Below are positions 7,085-13,769 of a stretch of 34,483 nucleotides of DNA, one piece after another. The notes under the pieces were generated by a model. It did no database searches and was not told the origin of the DNA. It saw nothing but the letters and a program-made list of their open reading frames with translations. How positions within the stretch are numbered: position 1 is the first letter of the stretch; each line of letters starts with the position of its first letter. This DNA comes from JAHCIE01 sp034431435. GTDB taxonomy: Bacteria; Chloroflexota; Anaerolineae; Epilineales; JAHCIE01. The stretch covers positions 1-34,483 of the forward strand of contig DAOUDG010000011.1 in assembly GCA_034431435.1 (NCBI GenBank), read 5' to 3'. The position numbers were made by a program, and so were the translations under genes.

Positions 7085-8296
7085 ATGAGTACCTTCCCGG
7101 ATGCGGCGGGCTTCTCGCGGGCGCGTCTCGACCGCCTCGATACCTTGCTGCAAGGCTACGTGGACCGGGGCGACCTGGCGGGCATCAGCGCCGTCGTCGG
7201 CCGCCGAGGCCACACTGGCTACCACGCCAGGTTCGGCTGGGCCGACCGCGAGGCCGCCAGACCCGTGCGCGACGATACTCTGTTCACGATCGCCTCGCTG
7301 ACCAAGCCCGTTACCAGCGTCGCGATCATGACACTCTACGAGGAAGGTCATTTTCACCTGAACACGCCCATTGCCCAATTTATCCCGGCCTTCAAGGACA
7401 GCCGGGTCTGTATCGGCGCGACCGAAGGCGGCCTGATCCTGGAGCCGCTGGAACGCGACATCACCTTTCGCCACCTGTTCACCCACACGGCAGGCCTCAG
7501 CTACGGCCGGAACGCCGACGACCCGGTGGACCGCGCCTACCAGGCGGGACAGCGGCGCGCCGAGGCCGAGGGCCAGGTCACGACCAACGCCAGCCTGGCG
7601 CAGGCTCTCGCCGGCCTGCCGCTGGCCTTCCAACCCGGCACGAAGTGGCGCTATAGCCTGAGCATCGACGTGCTGGGGGCTTTGGTCGAGGTCATCTCAG
7701 GGCAGCCGCTGGACGTGTTCATGCAGGAGCGGCTGTTCGAGCCGCTGGGCATGCGGGACACCGCATTCTTCGTGCCGCCGCAGAAGCGCGAGCGGCTGGC
7801 CGTGGTCTACGGTCACCCCGAGCCGGGCGGGGAGCTGCGGCGGCTGGACGACATCCGCCCGCCCGCCGAACGGCCCAGCTGGATTTCGGGCGGCGGCGGC
7901 CTGACTTCCACCCTGGGCGACTACGCGCGCTTTGCCGCCATGCTCGCCAACGGTGGCGAACTGGACGGGGTGCGCATCCTCGGCCCAAAGACGGTGGCCC
8001 TGTACAGCCTCAACCACACGCCGGCCGCCGCGCTGCCGTATGGTTTCCGAGATAACGACCTGTATCACGCGGGCTACGGCTATAGCCTGGGCACGCGCGT
8101 GCTGATGGACGTGTCGCAATCGGGGCTGTACGGCTCGGTCGGCGAGTTCGGCTGGGACGGCGCGTTCAGCACGTATTGCTGGGTGGACCCCGTCGAGTCT
8201 CTGTACGGGGTGCTGATGACCCAGCATAGTCCCAACGCCTACTATCCGATTCACCAGCAGTTCAAGCAGCTTACCTACCAGGCGCTGCTGGGCTAA
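7085..8296 (+). CDS. Serine hydrolase, beta-lactamase (class C/DD-peptidase) family
   Basis: Protein of 403 residues of the beta-lactamase/esterase superfamily. The nucleophile motif SxxK is SLTK (in IASLTKPVTS), the second motif is YSLS (in WRYSLSIDVLGAL), and a C-terminal FGWDGAFST stands in for the HxG/KTG strand. FRHLFTHTAGLSYG is the usual loop between them. There is no signal peptide, so it should be cytoplasmic. That points to an esterase or amidase-like role more than cell-wall work, but the substrate is not readable. The ATG at 7085 has a GGAG eight bases upstream. It sits 13 bases before the ABC exporter genes and may be co-transcribed with them. Confidence 0.9.
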   Translation: MSTFPDAAGFSRARLDRLDTLLQGYVDRGDLAGISAVVGRRGHTGYHARFGWADREAARPVRDDTLFTIASLTKPVTSVAIMTLYEEGHFHLNTPIAQFIPAFKDSRVCIGATEGGLILEPLERDITFRHLFTHTAGLSYGRNADDPVDRAYQAGQRRAEAEGQVTTNASLAQALAGLPLAFQPGTKWRYSLSIDVLGALVEVISGQPLDVFMQERLFEPLGMRDTAFFVPPQKRERLAVVYGHPEPGGELRRLDDIRPPAERPSWISGGGGLTSTLGDYARFAAMLANGGELDGVRILGPKTVALYSLNHTPAAALPYGFRDNDLYHAGYGYSLGTRVLMDVSQSGLYGSVGEFGWDGAFSTYCWVDPVESLYGVLMTQHSPNAYYPIHQQFKQLTYQALLG

Positions 8297-8309
8297 CGCC
8301 AGGCAGGCT

Positions 8310-9239
8310 ATGACCGACATCGCCATCGAGACTGGCGGCCTCAGCAAGCGCTACGGCGACGTGCTAGCCGTCGACCACCTGGACCTGCGCGTGCGGCGCG
8401 GTGAAATCTACGGCTTCCTGGGCCTCAACGGGGCAGGCAAGACGACCACGATTCGCATGCTGACCGGCATGGTGCGCCCAACGGCGGGTACGGCCTGTGT
8501 GCTGGGAACGCCGGTGGGGACGGGCGGGCGCGGGCCGTGGCGTTCCGTCGGCTACCTGGTCGAGACGCCCCACGCCTACATGGAACTGACGGTGCGTGAG
8601 AACCTGGAGGTGATGCGCCGCCTGCGCCCTGATACGCCTCGCCAGGCCGTGGCGAGCGTCATCGAGCGGCTGGGTCTGGCCGAGTACGCCGACCGGCGCG
8701 CGGGGACCCTCTCGCTGGGCAACGCCCAGCGGCTGGGGCTGGCGAAGGCCCTGCTCCACTCCCCCGAACTGCTGATTCTCGACGAGCCAGCCAACGGGTT
8801 GGACCCGGCCGGCATCGTCGAGATTCGTAATTTGCTGCGGCAGCTGGCGCGCGATGACGGCGTCACCGTCTTCATGTCGAGCCACATCCTGGGCGAGGTG
8901 GCGCGGCTGGCCGACCGGCTGGGCATTATCCATCGAGGCCGCCTGCTGCAAGAGCTGGACATCGACAGTGTGGAGCAACTCCGCCGTCGTCGTCTCCTGC
9001 TCGCCGCCCATGATATGGATGGCGCGCGGGCGACACTACAGCGCGCCGGCCTGTCGCCGCGCGACGGGCGCGACGGCGCGCTGGTAGTCACCGACGAGGC
9101 GGCTGTTGCTCGCCCGGACGACGTGGCGACGCTCCTGGTCAACGCAGGCCAGCCGCCCATTCTGCTCCACGTCGAGCACGAGGACCTGGAGCACTACTTC
9201 CTGCGCCTGGTGGGCATGGACGAAGGGGAGGCCGAGTGA
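8310..9239 (+). CDS. ABC transporter ATP-binding protein (ABC-2 exporter type)
   Basis: ATPase subunit of 309 residues. Walker A is GLNGAGKTTT, the signature LSLGNAQRLGLAKAL is the variant common in BcrA-type exporters, Walker B with catalytic Glu is LLILDEPANGLDP, and the switch His is in FMSSHILGE. The C-terminal 90 residues form the regulatory tail typical of drug or lantibiotic exporters. It pairs with the permease whose GTG start overlaps its stop codon by four bases, so translation is coupled. The exported substrate is unknown. Confidence 0.95.
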   Translation: MTDIAIETGGLSKRYGDVLAVDHLDLRVRRGEIYGFLGLNGAGKTTTIRMLTGMVRPTAGTACVLGTPVGTGGRGPWRSVGYLVETPHAYMELTVRENLEVMRRLRPDTPRQAVASVIERLGLAEYADRRAGTLSLGNAQRLGLAKALLHSPELLILDEPANGLDPAGIVEIRNLLRQLARDDGVTVFMSSHILGEVARLADRLGIIHRGRLLQELDIDSVEQLRRRRLLLAAHDMDGARATLQRAGLSPRDGRDGALVVTDEAAVARPDDVATLLVNAGQPPILLHVEHEDLEHYFLRLVGMDEGEAE

Positions 9240-10024
9240 GCGGCGTGGGCCGGGCGCTGTGGGGCGAGCTGCTCAAGGCGCGTCGCTCGCGGGCGCCGCT
9301 GCTGACGGGGCTGGCCTTTGCCCTCGCGCCGCTGGCGGGTGGCTTCTTCATGATCATCTTGAAGGACCCCGACCTGGCGCGGCGTAGCGGGCTGATCAGC
9401 GACAAGGCGCAGCTCACGGCGGGCGCGGCCGACTGGCCCACCTACCTGAATCTCCTGGCCCAGGCGACGGCGGTGGGTGGCCTGCTCTTGTTCAGCCTCA
9501 TCCTCACCTGGGTCTTTGGCCGCGAGTGGGTCGACGGTACGCTGAAGGACCTGCTGGCGCTACCCACGCCGCGCGCGGCCATCGTCCTTGCCAAGTTCGC
9601 CCTGGTTGTACTGTGGGCCATCGGCCTGACGTTGCTCATCTACGTCATCGGCCTCGCCGTCGGGTTGGCCGTCGGCTTGCCTGCCGCGCCCGATGGGGCT
9701 ATCCTCCAGGGCAGCCTGGCCCTGGCCGTCACCGCCACCTTGACCCTGCTCGTCGTCGCCCCGATTGCCTTCTTCGCCAGCGCGGGGCGTGGCTATCTCG
9801 CGCCGATGGGCGTCGCCATCCTGGCCCTGATCGCGGCGCAACTGATTGCCGCCGCGGGCTGGGGCGAGTTCTTCCCGTGGGCGATTCCGGCGCTGGTCGC
9901 CCGCACCGCCGGCCCCGCAACCGCGCCGCCCGGCCCGCCGAGCTACCTCATCGTGGCGGCGACGGCGGCGCTGGGCGTGGCGGCGACGCTGGTCTGGTGG
10001 AACCTCGCGGACCAGACAAAGTAA
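9236..10024 (+). CDS. ABC-2 type transporter permease
   Basis: Integral membrane protein of 262 residues with about six hydrophobic segments. The first are LLTGLAFALAPLAGGFFMII and LLLFSLILTWVFG. A TM pair follows between about 115 and 180, and the last segment is near the C-terminus (AATAALGVAATLVWW). The motif FGREWVDGTLKDLLALP after TM2 is the coupling-helix segment found in BcrB-like permeases. The start is a GTG overlapping the ATPase stop (GTGA). It forms the exporter's membrane channel with the preceding ATPase. Confidence 0.9.
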   Translation: MSGVGRALWGELLKARRSRAPLLTGLAFALAPLAGGFFMIILKDPDLARRSGLISDKAQLTAGAADWPTYLNLLAQATAVGGLLLFSLILTWVFGREWVDGTLKDLLALPTPRAAIVLAKFALVVLWAIGLTLLIYVIGLAVGLAVGLPAAPDGAILQGSLALAVTATLTLLVVAPIAFFASAGRGYLAPMGVAILALIAAQLIAAAGWGEFFPWAIPALVARTAGPATAPPGPPSYLIVAATAALGVAATLVWWNLADQTK

Positions 10025-10056
10025 GGCGTGCCATGTCCTATAGCGAAGGAGAAGCG

Positions 10057-10581
10057 ATGCTGCGTGGCGAGCGAATCAGCCTGCGGCCCGTCGAGCCGGA
10101 GGACCTGCCCCTGTTGGAGAGTTGGGTCAACGACATCGATGCCAACGGCGTGTATAACTTCTTCGGCCTGAAGGGCCGTCAGGGCATGGGGATGGAGTTT
10201 GCCCAGTCCGGCTTCCTCGACGACAGGCAGGGTATGCTGCTCGCGGTCCTGTTGACGGGCGAAGTCATCGGCTCGGTGGCTTATCGTCAGGTGGCGTATG
10301 GTCCGAATCGCGGCAGCCAGGCCTACGCCATCGGTATCAGCCTCATTGCGGCGCAGCGCGGCCACGGCTACGGCGCGGAAGCCCAGCGTCTCCTGGCTGC
10401 TTACCTGTTCGATACCTATCCCATCGCCCGTGTCGAAGCCGAGACCGACGTCACCAACCTGGCCGAGCAGCGCTCACTGGAGAAGGCGGGCTTCACTCGC
10501 GAAGGCGTGCTTCGCCAGGCTCAGTGGCGGGCGGGCGCGCGCCACGACCTGGCGCTATACAGCAAACTACGGGGAGAGTGA
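10057..10581 (+). CDS. GNAT acetyltransferase, RimJ/RimL type
   Basis: Protein of 174 residues. The N-terminus RISLRPVEPEDLPLLESW is the RimJ/RimL opening. The acetyl-CoA loop is AAQRGHGYGAEAQRLL, and the C-terminal ETDVTNLAEQRSLEKAGFTREGVLR holds the conserved Asn and the Glu-Lys-x-Gly-Phe motif. Members acetylate N-termini of ribosomal proteins or small amines and antibiotics. The ATG at 10057 is preceded by GGAG at five bases; an in-frame ATG at 10033 would add eight residues. The next gene starts within six bases of its stop. Confidence 0.9.
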   Translation: MLRGERISLRPVEPEDLPLLESWVNDIDANGVYNFFGLKGRQGMGMEFAQSGFLDDRQGMLLAVLLTGEVIGSVAYRQVAYGPNRGSQAYAIGISLIAAQRGHGYGAEAQRLLAAYLFDTYPIARVEAETDVTNLAEQRSLEKAGFTREGVLRQAQWRAGARHDLALYSKLRGE

Positions 10582-10586
10582 GTCCC

Positions 10587-11570
10587 GTGACGCCCGACTC
10601 CGTCGCCTCCGCGAGACTCGCCGCCCTCATCGCCCCGCACCTCAACACGGCGGCGGCGGCGCTTCGTTTCACCCCGATTCGCACCGGCAAGCACAATAGC
10701 TCGTACTGGGTCGATACGCCCGACGGACGCTTCGTGCTGCGCCTCGCGCCGCCCGACGCTGTGGGCCTGTTGTTCTACGAGGTGCGCATGATGCGCCAGG
10801 AGCCGGATCTCCACGCCCTCATGAGAGCGCATACGGGGTTGGCGGTCGCTGACGTCGTGGCCCACGACTTCAGCCGCCAGGAGATCGACCGCGACTGGCT
10901 TGTGATGACCGCGCTCCCCGGCGCTCCCCTGAGCGACGCGCCGCACCTTACCCCTGAGCAACGCACCCGCACACTACGGCAGGTGGGGGAGGCCCTGCGA
11001 ACTCTGCACACGCTGACGGCGCCCGACTGCCTGGGTATGACTGCCTACGGCTACCTCGGCGCGCATCGCCCCATGCCGCCGGCCGCCACCTGGTCGGCTG
11101 CCTTCCACAGCATGTGGAACCGCCTGCTCGACGACGTAGTGGCCTCCGGCGGCTACTCGCCGGCCGAGGGTCAGGCATTCCGCGACTTGCTCGACCGGCA
11201 CGCCGTCCATTTCGAGCGCCCCGTGGCCTCGCGCCTGCTGCACATGGACATCTGGAGTCAGAATATCCTCGTCGACGGCCACGGCCACCTCACCGGGCTG
11301 GTGGACTTCGACCGCGCGGTGTGGGGCGATATCGAGATCGAGTTCGCCATCCTGGACTATACGGACATCAGCGGGCCGCCCTTCTGGCATGGCTACGGGG
11401 TGAAGCGAGACGAGTCGCCCTCGGCCGCGATTCGCCGCCAGTTCTACCTCCTCTACGAGGTTCAGAAGTACATACCCATCTCCATCTGGCGGCGGAACGA
11501 CCCACAGCGGGCGGCCCAATTCAAGCAGCAGAGCCTGGCGCTGGCCGCCGGTCTACCGGTCAAGGCATAA
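10587..11570 (+). CDS. Aminoglycoside phosphotransferase-like (APH) kinase
   Basis: Kinase-like protein of 327 residues. The catalytic loop LLHMDIWSQNILVDGHG corresponds to HxDxxxxN, and GLVDFDRAVWGD is the metal-binding DFD segment of the APH family. An N-lobe glycine-rich strand (PIRTGKHNSSYWVD) and the strand lysine region (FVLRLAPP, Arg in place of Lys) are visible. Known substrates of the family include aminoglycosides, choline, homoserine and methylthioribose, so antibiotic resistance cannot be assumed. The GTG at 10587 has GGGGAG ten bases upstream. A GTG at 10578 overlaps the previous stop as GTGA and is an alternative. Confidence 0.85.
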   Translation: MTPDSVASARLAALIAPHLNTAAAALRFTPIRTGKHNSSYWVDTPDGRFVLRLAPPDAVGLLFYEVRMMRQEPDLHALMRAHTGLAVADVVAHDFSRQEIDRDWLVMTALPGAPLSDAPHLTPEQRTRTLRQVGEALRTLHTLTAPDCLGMTAYGYLGAHRPMPPAATWSAAFHSMWNRLLDDVVASGGYSPAEGQAFRDLLDRHAVHFERPVASRLLHMDIWSQNILVDGHGHLTGLVDFDRAVWGDIEIEFAILDYTDISGPPFWHGYGVKRDESPSAAIRRQFYLLYEVQKYIPISIWRRNDPQRAAQFKQQSLALAAGLPVKA

Positions 11571-11574
11571 CATA

Positions 11575-12072
11575 ATGGAACGACCCATCGTCGACTTCGG
11601 GGTCGATGAGGAGGGCGTGCCGCTGGCGATCCTCAGTTGCGGGCACGCGCAGCATGTCCGGCACAACCCGCCGTTCTTCAACCGGCCGTGGGTGCTGACC
11701 GAGGCTGGCCGCGCCAGCCGGCTCGGCCAGCCCCTCAACTGCGTGCGCTGCGACCGCCTTGAGCTGCCCGACCGCTTCATCGCCCGCGACCGAACCCCCA
11801 TCTTCACCGAGGCATCCCTGCCGCCGCGCCTGAGGCAGGGTCACAAGGCCAGCGTGGGTGTCTGGGCCAGGGTTGTCGTCATCGCCGGCCGCCTGCGCTA
11901 CCGCGTCGATAGTCTGTCGATTGATAAGGCGCTGTCGTCCCCGGAGGCCGAGAACATCCCGCCGGAAGTGGTGTTTAGCCTGGAGCCGTTGGGTGAGGCG
12001 CGCTTCTACCTGGATGTCTATTGGACGGAGCATAGCCACCTTGCCGGGCTGCTGGCTGCCGGGACAGGCTGA
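11575..12072 (+). CDS. DUF3565 and TehB/YeaR-like (DUF1971) fusion protein
   Basis: Protein of 165 residues with two small domains. Residues 1-65 match DUF3565: LSCGHAQHVRHNPPFFNRPW followed by LNCVRCDR, a Cys/His set that could bind a metal. Residues about 75-160 match the cupin-like TehB/YeaR domain: RTPIFTEASLPPRL, VWARVVVIAGRLRYRV and YLDVYWTE. TehB-type domains are linked to tellurite resistance or nitrate/nitrosative stress. Fusions of the two domains occur elsewhere. It starts four bases after the APH-like gene stop and ends five before the methyltransferase. The biochemical role is unproven. Confidence 0.8.
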   Translation: MERPIVDFGVDEEGVPLAILSCGHAQHVRHNPPFFNRPWVLTEAGRASRLGQPLNCVRCDRLELPDRFIARDRTPIFTEASLPPRLRQGHKASVGVWARVVVIAGRLRYRVDSLSIDKALSSPEAENIPPEVVFSLEPLGEARFYLDVYWTEHSHLAGLLAAGTG

Positions 12073-12077
12073 CACTG

Positions 12078-12827
12078 ATGCGAAGCGACACCCCCAGGCT
12101 CTACCGCGAACTCGCCGACTGGTGGCCGCTGCTCTCAGCGCCGGCCGACTATGCCGAGGAAGCCGCGTTTTACCAGCAGACTCTCATCGAAGCCTGTGAG
12201 CGCCCGCCCGACACGCTGCTCGAACTGGGCAGTGGCGGCGGCAACAACGCCTCCCACCTCAAGCGACGCTTTCAGATGGTGCTCGTCGACCGCTCGCCGC
12301 AGATGCTCGACGTCAGCCGTCGCCTGAACCCCGAGTGCGAGCACGTCGAGGGCGATATGCGGTCGGTGCGGCTCGGCCGCGAGTTCGATGCTGTCTTTGT
12401 CCACGATGCCGTCGCGTATCTGACCACCGAGGCGGACCTGCGCCAGGCGATGGCAACGGCCTTTGCCCACTGTCGCCCCGGCGGGGCGGCGTTGTTTGCG
12501 CCCGACTACGTGCGCGAGACCTTCCAACCCTCGACCGAGCATGGTGGGCACGACGGCGCGGGCCGCGCCCTCCGCTACCTGGCGTGGTCGTGGGATCCCG
12601 ACCCCACCGACACCGAGTACGTCACCGATTTCGCCTACCTGCTGCGTGAGAGCGATGGCTCCGTCCACGTTGACTACGATCATCACGTGGAGGGGCTGTT
12701 CAGCCGCGCCGATTGGCTACACCTCCTGGCCGAGGTGGGCTTCAAGGCCGGCCTGGTGCACTTCGACCTGGCGGAAGAGGCGGTCGGGCTGGAGGTGTTC
12801 GTAGGGCGGAAAGCGATTCAGGAGTAG
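12078..12827 (+). CDS. Class I SAM-dependent methyltransferase
   Basis: Protein of 249 residues. The SAM-binding motif I is LLELGSGGGNNASHL, motif II the acidic VLVDRSPQMLDVSR, then EGDMRSVRLGREFDAVFVHDAVAYL (motifs III-IV) and HCRPGGAALFAPD. The substrate is unknown. It follows the TehB-like gene directly, which echoes the tehB methyltransferase association with tellurite detoxification, but that link is inference. The spacing of five and two bases to its neighbours indicates one transcript. Confidence 0.92.
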   Translation: MRSDTPRLYRELADWWPLLSAPADYAEEAAFYQQTLIEACERPPDTLLELGSGGGNNASHLKRRFQMVLVDRSPQMLDVSRRLNPECEHVEGDMRSVRLGREFDAVFVHDAVAYLTTEADLRQAMATAFAHCRPGGAALFAPDYVRETFQPSTEHGGHDGAGRALRYLAWSWDPDPTDTEYVTDFAYLLRESDGSVHVDYDHHVEGLFSRADWLHLLAEVGFKAGLVHFDLAEEAVGLEVFVGRKAIQE

Positions 12828-12829
12828 GC

Positions 12830-13285
12830 ATGTCGACTACCGAGGACATCTACAACTATCGCCGGGTGAACGAGCATCTCATCACCGGCGGCCAGCCGAG
12901 CGAGGACCAGCTCAGGGCCGCCGCCGCCGAGGGCTTCACGACCATCATCAACCTGGCAATCCTCGATCCCCGCTACGCCCTGCCCGACGAGGCGGGCCTC
13001 GCGCGCGCCCTGGGCATGGCGTATCACCACATCCCGGTCGAGTGGGAGCATCCCACCGCCAGCGACTTCGCCACTTTCGAACAGGTGATGGACGCCGTCA
13101 GCCAGGAAAAGACGCTGCTGCACTGCGCCGCTAACTTCCGCGTCACTGCGTTCTACTCCCTGTATGCCGTGAAGCGCCTGGGCTGGACCGAGGCCGAGGC
13201 CGAGGCGTTCCGGGACTCGATCTGGCGCGGGAGTGACTATCCGGTGTGGGAAGACTTCATCCGACAGATCAAGCGCTCTTTCTGA
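12830..13285 (+). CDS. Protein tyrosine phosphatase-like protein with altered CxxxxR loop
   Basis: Protein of 151 residues of the dual-specificity phosphatase-like fold. It opens with NEHLITGGQPSEDQLRAAA and TTIINLAI, as in DUF442/PTP relatives. The phosphate loop reads LHCAANFRVTAF: Cys99 and Arg104 have four residues between them instead of the canonical five (CX5R), and the loop glycine is missing. A general-acid Asp loop is not obvious. It may be a divergent phosphatase or a phospho-ligand binder. The start at 12830 has GGAG six bases upstream, and the previous gene ends two bases before. Confidence 0.75.
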   Translation: MSTTEDIYNYRRVNEHLITGGQPSEDQLRAAAAEGFTTIINLAILDPRYALPDEAGLARALGMAYHHIPVEWEHPTASDFATFEQVMDAVSQEKTLLHCAANFRVTAFYSLYAVKRLGWTEAEAEAFRDSIWRGSDYPVWEDFIRQIKRSF

Positions 13286-13303
13286 GGCGCGCGGGGGCCA
13301 CAT

Positions 13304-13591
13304 ATGTACGCTCGGGTCGTGAGGGCGCGCTTCGCGCCCGACCGGCTGGATGAAGCCATCCAACTGTGGCAAGAGGCGGTGGCTCCGACTGCTCAGCAGC
13401 AGCCGGGCTTCAAGAACGCGCGCCTGCTCGTCCAGCGCGAGACCGGGCAGGTGATGTCGATAGGTCTGTGGGAGACCGAGGCCGACTTCCAAACCAGCGT
13501 CGCCTGGAACGCCGCGCAACTGGCGAAGTTCGCGGCCTTATTTGCCACTCCCCCCGTGGTAGACCACTACGAGCTTGCCGCCGAAGTATGA
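13304..13591 (+). CDS. ABM-like (antibiotic biosynthesis monooxygenase fold) small protein
   Basis: Protein of 95 residues with the ABM dimeric ferredoxin-like fold pattern. A beta strand (YARVVRARF) is followed by a helix (LDEAIQLWQEAV), PGFKNARLLVQ, a strand ending in SIGLWETEADF, and a helix with WNAAQLAKFAAL. Family members include heme-degrading and quinol monooxygenases, but many are uncharacterised. It is the last gene of the twelve-gene run, starting 19 bases after the phosphatase-like gene. Confidence 0.75.
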   Translation: MYARVVRARFAPDRLDEAIQLWQEAVAPTAQQQPGFKNARLLVQRETGQVMSIGLWETEADFQTSVAWNAAQLAKFAALFATPPVVDHYELAAEV

Positions 13592-13621
13592 TGCCCTAGC
13601 ACAAATAATCATGACGAACAG

Positions 13622-13658
13622 GCATCTTATTGACAGCGTGTGTCAGATGCGGTATACT
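13622..13658 (+). promoter_or_regulatory. Near-consensus sigma-70 promoter with overlapping inverted repeat
   Basis: Perfect TTGACA (13630-13635), exactly 17 bases, then TATACT (13653-13658). This is the best promoter in the window. An inverted repeat covers the -35 and spacer: TGACA, five bases, TGTCA (13631-13645), with outer GCATC and GATGC arms (13622-13626, 13646-13650). A repressor there would compete with RNA polymerase. It drives the GH25 fusion gene starting at 13770. Confidence 0.75.
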
Positions 13659-13769
13659 GGCTATCCACCTCCCTCGACGCCGCGCCCCCCTGATTCGGTC
13701 GAGTTCCTCTGCCATCACCTCGCCGAGGGTAGCTCGCCCCCGACCCATCAACAGAGCAGGAGCGTCACG

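Noticed and set aside
13575..13769. N-terminal extension of the GH25 fusion frame
   Set aside because: It would place the near-consensus promoter inside the gene, and the domain and ribosome-binding site both fit the ATG at 13770.
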